From positions 186,001 to 250,000 of the forward strand of contig CAWHNO010000017.1 of the NCBI GenBank assembly GCA_963830725.1: 64,000 bases of DNA, written 5' to 3'. This DNA comes from DASSUW01 sp963830725 (GTDB lineage Bacteria; Actinomycetota; Thermoleophilia; Solirubrobacterales; Solirubrobacteraceae). The notes beneath the pieces are model-generated. The model saw only the letters and a program-made list of their open reading frames with translations, had not been told where the DNA came from and did not search any database. The position numbers and the translations under genes were made by a program. Within the stretch, counting starts at the first letter, position 1. Each line of letters opens with the position of its first letter. This document shows, piece after piece, positions 33,059 to 40,799 of this stretch.

Positions 33059-33654
33059 GCCCCGACCTGGAAGCGCGCGAAGCGACGGATCACGACGTTC
33101 TCCCCGGTGGTGCCGGAGAGCTCGACGCGCATCTGCTCGATCGTCTTGCCGTCGTGCTTGTCCGGGTTGACGTGCGGCTGGTTGAGCAGCACGACCTCCT
33201 CCATCCACTTGCGCAGCTTGCCTTCGGCGATCTTCGGACGCACGTTCTCGGGCTTGTCGGCCGCCTGCTGCTCGAACACGCGCAGCTCGGCGTCCTTGGC
33301 GTCCTGCGGGATGTCGTCCTCGGACACGTACTGCGTGGTCGGCGAGGCGGCGATGTGCATCGCGACCTCGCGCGCGAAGGCCTGGAAGTCCTCGTTGCGG
33401 GCCACGAAGTCGGTGTTGCAGTCGACCTCGACGAGCACGCCGACCTTGCCGCCGCCATGGATGTAGGAGGCGACGGTGCCCTCGGTCGCCTCGCGGCCGC
33501 CCATCTTCAACGCCTTGTCCCCGAGCCGGACCCGCAGCAGCTCGGCGGCGGCGTCGAGGTCGCCGTTGGTCTCCTCGAGCGCCTTCTTGCAGTCCATCAT
33601 GCCCGCGCCGGTGCGGTCGCGCAGCTCCTTGACCTGAGCGGCAGTGATGGTCAC
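33055..33654 (-). CDS. tsf: Elongation factor Ts
   Basis: 199 aa from a GTG at 33654 overlapping the rpsB stop (GTGA). The N-terminal UBA-like region V-K-E-L-R-D-R-T-G-A-G-M-M-D-C-K-K-A-L is present, then the core motif E-V-D-C-N-T-D-F-V-A-R-N (the T-D-F-V element contacts EF-Tu). The length matches short actinobacterial/chloroplast-like EF-Ts (about 200 aa, one core domain fewer than E. coli). It recycles EF-Tu GDP. Upstream of pyrH in the operon. Confidence 0.96.
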   Translation of the reverse strand: MTITAAQVKELRDRTGAGMMDCKKALEETNGDLDAAAELLRVRLGDKALKMGGREATEGTVASYIHGGGKVGVLVEVDCNTDFVARNEDFQAFAREVAMHIAASPTTQYVSEDDIPQDAKDAELRVFEQQAADKPENVRPKIAEGKLRKWMEEVVLLNQPHVNPDKHDGKTIEQMRVELSGTTGENVVIRRFARFQVGA

Positions 33655-34974
33655 GACGTGGTCTCCTCGGTCGTCTCGTCGGTGGACTCGGCGGGCGCGG
33701 CCTTGGCGGGCTTGGGCTTCGCCTTCGCCTTCGCCTTGGCCTTCGCCTTGGGCTTCGGCTTCGGCTTGGGCTCGGCGGCGGGCGCCTCGGCCTCGGGGGC
33801 CGGCGCCTCGGGCTGCGCAGCGGGCGCCTCGGGCTCGGCAGCGGGCGGCAGCGGCCTCGGGCTCGGCGGCCGGCGCCTCGGGCTCGGCAGCGGCGCAGCG
33901 GCCTCGGGCTCGGCGGCCGGCGCAGCGGCCTCGGGCTCGGCGGCAGGCGGCTCAGGCTCGGCGGGCGGAGCGGCGACCTCGGGCTCGGCGGCAGGCTGGT
34001 CCGCGCTGCCCGCGGCCGGCATCGCCGGCTCGTCGGCGGCCTGTGCGGCGGCGCCGGCCTCGTCGGCCGTCGTGCCGTCGGCCCGCGGCGGCGCCTGCTG
34101 GACGGCCTCGGCCACCTCGGCCTCGGCGACGTCGCGCGTCTCACCCTCGGTCTGGGTCAGCGCCTCGGCGGCGGCGCGCTCCTCGGCCTCGCGGCGCGCC
34201 TGCTCCTCGGCCTCGCGGCGGGCGCGCTCCTCGGCCTCGCGGCGGGCCTGCTCCTCGGCCTCCTGGCGGGCGCGCTCCTCCTCGGCGCGGAAGCGGCTGC
34301 GGCCCTCGGCCACCACGTCGCCGATCGCCCGCGTGACCAGCACGCAGGAACGGATGGCGTCGTCATTGCCCGGCACCACGTAATCGATCCCGTCCGGGTC
34401 GCAGTTCGTGTCGACGAGTCCGATGATCGGAATCCGCAGGCGCTGCGCCTCGCGGACCGCGATCGCCTCGGTCTTGAGGTCGACCACGAACATCGCGTCC
34501 GGCACGCGCTGCATGTTCTTGACGCCGCCCAGGTTGGCCTGGAGCTTCACGAGGTCGGCCTCGGCGGAGAGGCGCTCCCGCGTGGGCAGGAGCGCGAGCT
34601 GGCCCTCGTTGGCGTAGCGCTCGAGGTCGTGCAGGCGCTTGATGCGCAGCGAGATGGTCTGGAAGTTCGTGAGCAGGCCGCCGAGCCAGCGGTGGTTGAC
34701 GATATGGCTGACCGGCCGCCTCGGCGATCTCCTTGATGCCGTCGCGGGCCTGCTTCTTGGTGCCGACGAACAGCACCGTGCCGCCGCGGTTGGCGACCTC
34801 GGACGCGAAGCGCTGAGCCTGCGCGAGCAGCTGCTCGGTCTTGAGCAGGTCGATGATGTAGATCCCGCCGCGCTCGCCGTGGATGAAACGGCGCATCTTC
34901 GGGTTCCAGCGGCGCGTCTGGTGGCCGAAGTGCACGCCGGCCTCCAGCAGCTCTCTGATTCCTACCTGAGCCAC
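33651..34974 (-). CDS. rpsB: 30S ribosomal protein S2 with a ~200-residue low-complexity C-terminal tail; indels present
   Basis: About 440 aa from a GTG at 34974 preceded by AAGGGAG. The S2 core (about 1-230) has G-V-H-F-G-H-Q-T-R-R-W-N-P-K-M, T-V-L-F-V-G-T-K-K-Q-A and V-D-T-N-C-D-P-D-G-I-D. An extra base at about 34702 shifts the frame after A-A-G-Q-P-Y; correction reads V-N-H-R-W-L-G-G-L. Beyond the core comes a long tail: charged heptad-like repeats of R-x-E-A-E-E-Q-A-R, then A-E-P/P-A-A-E-P-E repeats, then alternating K-P and K-A pairs. Between 33840 and 33900 two compensating indels appear to scramble A-E-P repeats. S2 normally ends near 230-260 residues, so this tail is exceptional. 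The upstream 167 bp should contain the operon promoter. Confidence 0.93.
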
Positions 34975-35141
34975 GGAACAACTCCCTTGTGTGTATGTGC
35001 AGTGCAGCCCGGGCGATCGAAGCGTGCGGACCCGGCTCATGCCGGGCAGGGTCGCCGCCTCGGGACGGATTGAGAAGGCCACCCGGGGTCGTGTGGATGA
35101 AGTGCGGACCAGTTTACGAAAGTTCTTCGGAGTCGCTCCGT

Positions 35142-36113
35142 TTACGTCGCTGCGGGCCGGTCCTCCCTTCCCCTACCTCCGGCGGACCGGCCCGCCAATT
35201 CCAAGCGGTCGAGTGCGGCTACTCGCACGCAAGCTCGCGCGAGCGCCTTAGTTAGGTCGTCCGGCAGCGGAGACCGGACATCGATCTCCACTCCTGTCGC
35301 CGGATGCGTGAAGGCCAGCCGCTCCGCATGCAGGAACTGGCGCTCCAGCCCGAGCAGGCCCTTGTGGCCGTACTCGGGGTCGCCGGCGACCGGGTGGCCG
35401 ATGGCCAGCAGGTGGGCGCGGATCTGGTGCGTGCGGCCGGTCTCGAGCCGCACGCGCAGCAACGTGAAGGCCTCGAACGCCTGCTCGGTCTCGAAGTGCG
35501 TGATCGCCGGGCGCGGCTCGTCGGTGTCGGTCGAGACGCGCGTCCGGACGCGGCGGTCGCGGCCGAGCGGCGCGTCGATGGTGCCGGCGCGCGCCGCCGG
35601 GCGGCCCTCCACCAGCGCCAGGTACTCGCGCGTGATCGCCCGGTCGCGCAGCATGTCCTTCAGCGCCGCGTGCACGGCCTCCGTGCGAGCGACGACCAGC
35701 AGGCCCGAGGTGTGGCGGTCGAGGCGGTGCACGATCCCGGGCCGCCGCGGGTCCGCGCCGCCGGCCACGCGGCCACCGAGCGCCTGAGCGAGCGTGCCGG
35801 CGCTGTGGCCGCGCGCCGGGTGGACGACGACGCCGGGCGGCTTGTCGACCACGAGCAGGTGCTCGTCCTCGTAGGCGATCGAGAACTCGGCCTCCGCCAC
35901 CTCCGGCTCGGGAGCCGGCTCCTGGGCCTCCACGGTCACCCGCTCCCCCACCGCGACTGCATGCCGCTTCGGCCGCGGCGCGCCGTCGACGAGCACCAGC
36001 CCGGCGTCGATCAGCCGCTGCGCCGCGGCGCGCGAGCCGGCCGCGGACGCGAGGAACACGTCGAGGCGCTCGCCCGCGTGCTCGGGCCCGACGACGAGCT
36101 CAGCGGCCTCCAT
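35142..36113 (-). CDS. rluD: RluD-family pseudouridine synthase
   Basis: 323 aa, ATG at 36113. An N-terminal S4 RNA-binding domain (R-L-D-V-F-L-A-S-A) precedes the catalytic core, with H-R-L-D-R-H-T-S-G carrying the catalytic Asp near 133 and V-D-K-P-P-G-V-V-V-H-P before it. It modifies uridines in 23S rRNA, probably helix 69 positions if truly RluD. The last ~16 residues (G-R-S-A-G-G-R-G-R-E-D-R-P-A-A-T) are encoded by a perfect 12-bp inverted repeat, an atypical ending. Its start overlaps the lspA stop region by 14 bp, as in the common lspA-rluD order. Confidence 0.92.
   Translation of the reverse strand: MEAAELVVGPEHAGERLDVFLASAAGSRAAAQRLIDAGLVLVDGAPRPKRHAVAVGERVTVEAQEPAPEPEVAEAEFSIAYEDEHLLVVDKPPGVVVHPARGHSAGTLAQALGGRVAGGADPRRPGIVHRLDRHTSGLLVVARTEAVHAALKDMLRDRAITREYLALVEGRPAARAGTIDAPLGRDRRVRTRVSTDTDEPRPAITHFETEQAFEAFTLLRVRLETGRTHQIRAHLLAIGHPVAGDPEYGHKGLLGLERQFLHAERLAFTHPATGVEIDVRSPLPDDLTKALARACVRVAALDRLELAGRSAGGRGREDRPAAT
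35152..35195 (-). terminator. 12-bp perfect hairpin at the 3' end of rluD
   Basis: GCGGGCCGGTCC (35152-35163) and GGACCGGCCCGC (35184-35195) pair perfectly around a 20-base loop. The hairpin lies inside the last codons of rluD and ends 8 bp before its stop, so on the minus strand it forms just before the transcript end. No T-run follows. A shorter dyad CGGAGCGACTCCG (35128-35140) is directly beyond the stop. This pair is the best candidate for the end of the lspA-rluD transcript. Confidence 0.55.
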
Positions 36114-36552
36114 GCCGTGGTGGTCCTTCCAGCACGTAGAGCAGGCTGAGGACGCCGAACGTGATCGCGATGTCGGCCACGTTGAACGCCGGCCACCACG
36201 GCAGGTCGATGAAGTCGGTCACGCCGCCCTCGCGCGTGCGGTCGATCAGGTTGCCGGTGGCGCCGCCGATCAGCAGGCCGGTCGGCAGCCAGACGAGCGG
36301 CCGGTCGCGGTGGCGCGCGAAGAAGACCAGCAGCGCCACCAGCGCCGCCAGCGCGAACAGCACGAGCAGCACGCCGCCGTCGGAGAACATCCCGAACGCG
36401 ATCCCGCGGTTGCGGACGTTGACGAGCTGGATCCCCAGGATCAGGTCGACCTCGTCGCCGCGGTCGATCGTGCTTCGCACGAGCGCCTTGACGGCCTGGT
36501 CGGCCGCCACGACGCCGACGGCCACCAGCGCGGCCCGCCATCCCGCGGTCAC
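36100..36552 (-). CDS. lspA: Lipoprotein signal peptidase (signal peptidase II)
   Basis: 150 aa from a GTG at 36552 overlapping the yggT stop (GTGA). The catalytic aspartates are Asp104 in N-L-I-D-R and Asp127 in F-N-V-A-D-I, with the conserved G-N and N-x-G-I-A-F-G (about 47-54) around them. Four membrane helices fit the hydrophobicity. It cleaves prolipoproteins after lipidation. The downstream partner is rluD, the commonest bacterial arrangement. Confidence 0.93.
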   Translation of the reverse strand: MTAGWRAALVAVGVVAADQAVKALVRSTIDRGDEVDLILGIQLVNVRNRGIAFGMFSDGGVLLVLFALAALVALLVFFARHRDRPLVWLPTGLLIGGATGNLIDRTREGGVTDFIDLPWWPAFNVADIAITFGVLSLLYVLEGPPRHGGR

Positions 36553-36845
36553 GACGGATCGATCAGGCCAACCACGATGCCACCGACGATCCGGAGCGCG
36601 AGGATCGCGACGATCGGCGTCAGGTCCAGCGGTCCGACGCGCAGCGGCAGGCGGCGGAACAGCCGCAGGAAGGGCTCCGTGACGTCGCGCAGGAAGTCCA
36701 GCACCGCGTTCAGCGGCCGCGAGTAGGGCACCCGCAGGCCCATCGCGAACACGAACGAGAAGATCACCCAGGCGATGACGATGATCGTGTAGACCGTGAT
36801 CAGCGCCGAGAGGAACTCCGCGATCTGCTCGCGCACCTCGTCCAC
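36549..36845 (-). CDS. YggT-family membrane protein
   Basis: 98 aa from a GTG at 36845. Two membrane regions (about 12-36 and 72-95) flank the loop with P-Y-S-R-P-L-N-A-V-L-D-F-L-R-D-V-T-E-P-F-L-R, the YggT motif, and R-R-L-P-L-R-V-G-P-L-D-L-T-P. Such proteins are conserved next to sepF/proC in Gram-positive bacteria and affect osmotic or division-related processes. Starts one base after the proC stop codon region, so it is coupled to it. Confidence 0.87.
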   Translation of the reverse strand: MDEVREQIAEFLSALITVYTIIVIAWVIFSFVFAMGLRVPYSRPLNAVLDFLRDVTEPFLRLFRRLPLRVGPLDLTPIVAILALRIVGGIVVGLIDPS

Positions 36846-36846
36846 G

Positions 36847-37599
36847 TCAGCCCCCGACCACGTCGTCCATCGCGGCGGCGAAGGCGGAGCGCACGCCGCC
36901 CCGCTCGAGCGCCGCGAGCCCGCGCGCCGTGGTGCCGCCGGGCGACGCGACCTCGCGCCGCATGCCCAGTGTGTCGCCGCCGCGCTCGCGCAGCAGCTCG
37001 GCGGCGCCCGCCATCGTCTCGGTGACCAGCGTGGCGGCCATGGCGGCCGGCATCCCGGCCTTCACGGCGGCGTCCACCTGCGCCTCGACGAGCAGCGCCC
37101 AGTAGGCGGGGCCGACGCCGGAGCACGCCCCGGCGACGGTCATCAGCCGCTCGGGGACGTCGACCACCGTGCCGGCGCGCGCGAACAGCTCCCGCACCTG
37201 CTCCCGCAGCGCCTCGTCGGTCTGTGCGTCGGGCTCGGCGAAGGCCAGCACGCCGCGCCTGAGCTGGACGGCGGTGTTCGGCTCGATCCGGAACACGGGG
37301 ACACCGGGGTAGGCGGAGCGCACGTCGGCCTGCGACGTGCGGGCCAGCAGCGAGACGACGGCCTTGGCCGCGCCGGCCGCCTCCCAGGCCACCTCGGCCA
37401 GCTGGGCCGGCTTGTGGGCGAGGATGACGAGGTCGGCGCGCTCGGCCAGCTCGCGGTTGGAGGCGAGCGCCTCGCCGCCCAGCTCCTCGGCGAGCCGCTG
37501 CGCGCGGCCCGAGCCGGAGTCGGTGCAGAGCACGGGATCGCCCCAGCCGCGGGCCAGGGCCCGAGCCATGTTCCCTGCGCCGATGAAGCCGACCTGCAT
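36847..37599 (-). CDS. proC: Pyrroline-5-carboxylate reductase
   Basis: 250 aa, ATG at 37599. The Rossmann motif V-G-F-I-G-A-G-N-M-A-R-A is at the N-terminus, the active segment S-G-V-G-P-A-Y-W near 155, and the C-terminal helices have A-S-P-G-G-T-T-A-R-G-L-A-A-L. It reduces P5C to proline with NAD(P)H. It is a little shorter than the usual 270 aa but contains all motifs. It lies between sepF and yggT, a conserved Gram-positive order. Confidence 0.92.
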   Translation of the reverse strand: MQVGFIGAGNMARALARGWGDPVLCTDSGSGRAQRLAEELGGEALASNRELAERADLVILAHKPAQLAEVAWEAAGAAKAVVSLLARTSQADVRSAYPGVPVFRIEPNTAVQLRRGVLAFAEPDAQTDEALREQVRELFARAGTVVDVPERLMTVAGACSGVGPAYWALLVEAQVDAAVKAGMPAAMAATLVTETMAGAAELLRERGGDTLGMRREVASPGGTTARGLAALERGGVRSAFAAAMDDVVGG

Positions 37600-37624
37600 G
37601 GCCGCGAAGGTTATGCGGCGCGGC

Positions 37625-38182
37625 TCAGGATTGGTTGAAGAAGCCCTTCTCGATCAGCCGCGCGCGCTCCTCCGCGGAGACCTCGACGTTGCGAGGCGTG
37701 AGCAGGAAGACCTTGTCGGCGATCCGCTGCATGCCGCCGTCGAGCGCGTACGTGAGGCCTGACGCGAAATCGATCAGGCGCACCGAGAGGTGGTTGTCCG
37801 ACTGCTGGAGGTTCAGGATCACCGGGATCGAGTCCTTGAACTTGTCCGCGACGTCCTGGGCGTCGTTGAAGGACTTCGGGATCACGAAGTGGACGCGCAC
37901 GTCGCTGCGGCCGTTGCCGCCGCGCGGCGGCGGCTGGCTGCCGGCGACCGGGCGCAGGACGTTCGTGCGCCGCTCCGCCTCGGGATCGTCGGCGAAGATG
38001 TCGTCGATGTCGTCGCGCCGGCGGCGCGACGACAGCCGGCGGACGTTGGGCCGCTCGCGGTAGCGGCTCTCGAGCTCCTCCTCGGGCTCGCGGTGGTCGG
38101 CCGGCTCCTCGTCGTACGGGTCACGGTCCTCGGCGAGGCCGAAGTAGACGAGCGTGCGGTGCCAGGTGTCGCGGAAGGCCAT
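37625..38182 (-). CDS. sepF: Cell division protein SepF
   Basis: 185 aa, ATG at 38182. The N-terminal amphipathic membrane-binding helix (M-A-F-R-D-T-W-H-R-T-L-V-Y-F-G-L) is followed by an acidic/basic linker (about 20-90) and the SepF domain (about 95-175) with P-K-S-F-N-D-A-Q-D-V-A-D-K and V-I-L-N-L-Q. It polymerises into rings that align FtsZ filaments. It heads the sepF-proC-yggT-lspA-rluD run, the typical dcw-distal order in actinobacteria. The upstream 49 bp separate it from yggS. Confidence 0.94.
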   Translation of the reverse strand: MAFRDTWHRTLVYFGLAEDRDPYDEEPADHREPEEELESRYRERPNVRRLSSRRRRDDIDDIFADDPEAERRTNVLRPVAGSQPPPRGGNGRSDVRVHFVIPKSFNDAQDVADKFKDSIPVILNLQQSDNHLSVRLIDFASGLTYALDGGMQRIADKVFLLTPRNVEVSAEERARLIEKGFFNQS

Positions 38183-38231
38183 GCGCGGGATGGGTTCGGG
38201 GCAGGGCGGTATTTCCCTGCTTGCAGCAAGT

Positions 38232-38864
38232 CTACGCGTACAGGCTCGTGCCCAAGCGTACGATCGTGGCCCCCTCCTCGGCGGCGACGCGATAGTCCTG
38301 CGAGGTGCCCATCGACAGCTCGCGCAGCCCGTGCTCGCGCGCCAGCTCGCGCAGGGCGGCGAAATGCGGCCGGCTCGCCTCCGGATCCTCGGTGAACGGC
38401 GGCATCGTCATCAGGCCCGTGACACGCACCGGGCAGCGCTCGATGAACGCACCCAGGTCGGCAGGCGCGATGCCCGCCTTGCCCTCCTCCCCGGCCGTGT
38501 TGACCTCCACCAGCACCTCGGTGGAGGCATCGCCGTGCCTGCCGAGCTGGCGCAGCGCGGAGTCGGACGCCACCGAGTGGATCAGCTCGACGTGCGGGAG
38601 CAGCTGCTTGACCTTGCGGCTCTGGAGCCGGCCGATGAAGTGCCAGCGGAAGGCGCCCGGGTACGCGGAGGCCTTGGCCTCCAGGTCCTGCGCGCGGTTC
38701 TCCCCCACCAGCTCGACGCCCGCCTCGGCCAGCGTGCCCAGCTCCTCCAGCGGCACGTACTTGACCGCCGCGAGGATCTGGACGCCCTCCGGCAGCTCCT
38801 CGCGCACGCGCGCGAGGTTCTCGCGGACGCGCACTGCGTCCAGGCCCGTGATCAGCGTCGCCAC
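38232..38864 (-). CDS. YggS-family pyridoxal phosphate homeostasis protein
   Basis: 210 aa from a GTG at 38864; the pgeF stop overlaps by 13 bp. PLP-binding Lys35 sits in I-L-A-A-V-K-Y-V, followed by G-E-N-R-A-Q-D and W-H-F-I-G-R-L-Q-S-R-K (about 93-103), and the phosphate-binding G-T-S-Q-D-Y region near the end (M-G-T-S-Q-D-Y). It buffers PLP and influences amino-acid metabolism. Upstream partner is pgeF, as in most Gram-positive bacteria. Confidence 0.9.
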   Translation of the reverse strand: MATLITGLDAVRVRENLARVREELPEGVQILAAVKYVPLEELGTLAEAGVELVGENRAQDLEAKASAYPGAFRWHFIGRLQSRKVKQLLPHVELIHSVASDSALRQLGRHGDASTEVLVEVNTAGEEGKAGIAPADLGAFIERCPVRVTGLMTMPPFTEDPEASRPHFAALRELAREHGLRELSMGTSQDYRVAAEEGATIVRLGTSLYA

Positions 38865-39619
38865 GCGATCCCCGCCTGGCGGCCGGTCACGCCGCCGTCG
38901 CGGCGGTGCGAGAAGAACAGCCCGAACCAGCACATGGTGCAGAGCTCGATGTCGTGTACGTGGTCGACGCCGGCTTCCTCCAGTTGCGCGCGCAGCACCG
39001 CGGGCACGTCGAGATTGCGCTCGCCGCGGCGGGCGTCGTAGCCGGCGAACGCGGCGTGCACCTCGTCGCCGACCTCGTAGCAGCAGCCGCGTGCGCCGGG
39101 GCCGATCAGCGCGGTGATCGGGCCCCGGCCGCCGACCTCCCGCAGGGCGGCGACGCCCTCGCCGACGATCCCGGCGGCGGTGCCGCGCCAGCCGGCGTGC
39201 AACGCGGCCACCGCCCCCTCGGCCGCCAGCAGCACGGGCGTGCAGTCGGCGAGGAAGACCAGCGCCGGATGGCCTCGCAGGGCCGTCGCCTGACCATCCT
39301 CGTCGGTGCGCGGGCGGGTCGCGCCGGGCGGCTCGGTGGCCCGGCGCACGCTGGCGCCGTGGACCTGCTTGCCGTACAGGAAGCGCTCGCGCGGGCAGCC
39401 GGTGGCGGCGGCCACCCGCGCCCGGTTCTCGTTGACGTTCGCGCTGTCGTCGTCGGTCAGGAGGCCCAGGTTGAGCGAGGCGAACGGCCCGCTGGAGACG
39501 CCGCCGCGCCGGGTCGTGAACAGCGCCCCGGCGCCGGGCACGTCGGCCGCCACGTGGTCGCCGTCCCAGCGGAAGGGGGCGCGCAGCGCGGGCAGGGTGG
39601 CGGTGGCCATGGCGCTCAT
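38852..39619 (-). CDS. pgeF: Peptidoglycan editing factor PgeF (YfiH/laccase-domain family)
   Basis: 255 aa, ATG at 39619 overlapping the cca stop (ATGA); a second ATG three codons on is an alternative. The zinc/active-site residues are His87 (K-Q-V-H-G), Cys126 (A-D-C-T-P-V) and His141 (L-H-A-G-W-R-G-T). The family, once called polyphenol oxidase, hydrolyses L-Ser-UDP-MurNAc-type misincorporated precursors. Position beside yggS fits the conserved gene pair. Confidence 0.9.
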   Translation of the reverse strand: MSAMATATLPALRAPFRWDGDHVAADVPGAGALFTTRRGGVSSGPFASLNLGLLTDDDSANVNENRARVAAATGCPRERFLYGKQVHGASVRRATEPPGATRPRTDEDGQATALRGHPALVFLADCTPVLLAAEGAVAALHAGWRGTAAGIVGEGVAALREVGGRGPITALIGPGARGCCYEVGDEVHAAFAGYDARRGERNLDVPAVLRAQLEEAGVDHVHDIELCTMCWFGLFFSHRRDGGVTGRQAGIAWRR

Positions 39620-40773
39620 CCTAGGGCGGCGGCAAGCTGTTCCTCGCGGCTGTCGGCGCGACCTTCGAGCATCGCCACCATCGCCGCGTCGAGCGCCTCG
39701 CCGACCGCCGGCCCGGAGAGCCCGGCGGCGACGATGTCGTCGCCGTTGATGGCCAGCCGGCGGTGGCGGATGTCCTCGAGCCAGCGTTGCGCCGCCTCGC
39801 GCGGCCCGAGCGCCCCCGCCAGCGCGACGGTCTCCGGCCGCTCGCGTCGCAGCGCCCGCCAGACGCCGGCGTCGTCGATCGCATCCTCGATCGCCTCCGC
39901 CAGGTGCGGCGCGCGCGAGGCCGCGGTCGCGACGATCGCGCGCTCTTCGGCCGGGAACGCGAGCGCGTCGAGCCGCGCCGGGCTCGCCGCGCGGTCAAGG
40001 CAGCCGGCCAACGCGACGAGGTCGGCGCGGGCGTCCGCCGGGCAGAGCGCGATCGCGCGTTCGACGAGCTCTCGATCGACGCTGAATCGTTCCAGCAGCG
40101 CCCGGCCCAGCCCGTGGCGCTCGAGCGCGAGGAGAGCCGCCGGCTGCGGCTCCTGCAGCAGCAGGCGCAGCTCGGCGCCCATCCGCGAGCCGGTGATGGT
40201 CTCCACGGCTCCGCCGGCGACCGCTTCGCCGGCCAACCGGTCGGTGCGCTCCTCCGGTTCGAACCCGAGCCGCGCGGCGTAGCGGGCCAGACGCAGGAGC
40301 CTCGTGGGATCGTCGCGGAACGAAGCGTCGTGAAGCACCCTCAGCCGCCTGGCGCCCAGATCCTCCTCGGCGCCCGGCAGCCAGGTCAGCTCGCCGTCCG
40401 CCAGGTGCAGGGCGATCGCGTTGACCGTGAAGTCGCGCCGCTCGAGGTCCTCGCGCAGCGAGGCGCCGAGCTCGACCTCCGGCAGCGCGCCGGGCCGCGG
40501 GTAGCGCTCGCGGCGGGCGCCGGCCAGGTCGAAGGTCGCGCCGTCGATGCTCACCGTGGCCGTCCCGAACCGCTCGTGCGCGATGACACGACCGCCGATG
40601 CGCCGCGCCACGGCGACGGCGTCGCCCTCGACCACGAAGTCCAGCTCGTGCGGCTCGAGGCCCAGCAGGAGGTCGCGCACGGCGCCGCCGACCACGTAGA
40701 CCGAATCCTCGCCGTCGAGGGCGGCCACGGCGGGCGGGCGACCGAGTTTCGCCAGCAGATCCACGGGCGTCAT
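39616..40773 (-). CDS. cca: CCA-adding tRNA nucleotidyltransferase / poly(A) polymerase family
   Basis: 385 aa, ATG at 40773. Class II polymerase-beta motifs: Y-V-V-G-G-A-V-R-D-L-L-L-G (about 26-38), then E-L-D-F-V-V-E-G-D, with Glu in place of the first Asp, and the Arg-rich motif R-R-D-F-T-V-N-A-I-A. A helical C-terminal region (about 180-385) binds tRNA. The Glu-for-Asp variant occurs in some family members that add only part of CCA, so the exact reaction (CC-adding, A-adding or full CCA) is unsettled. It is divergent from the PQQ gene with 26 bp between starts. Confidence 0.85.
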   Translation of the reverse strand: MTPVDLLAKLGRPPAVAALDGEDSVYVVGGAVRDLLLGLEPHELDFVVEGDAVAVARRIGGRVIAHERFGTATVSIDGATFDLAGARRERYPRPGALPEVELGASLREDLERRDFTVNAIALHLADGELTWLPGAEEDLGARRLRVLHDASFRDDPTRLLRLARYAARLGFEPEERTDRLAGEAVAGGAVETITGSRMGAELRLLLQEPQPAALLALERHGLGRALLERFSVDRELVERAIALCPADARADLVALAGCLDRAASPARLDALAFPAEERAIVATAASRAPHLAEAIEDAIDDAGVWRALRRERPETVALAGALGPREAAQRWLEDIRHRRLAINGDDIVAAGLSGPAVGEALDAAMVAMLEGRADSREEQLAAALG

Positions 40774-40799
40774 CTTGGCGGCTGGCTAACCTGCTTGGG

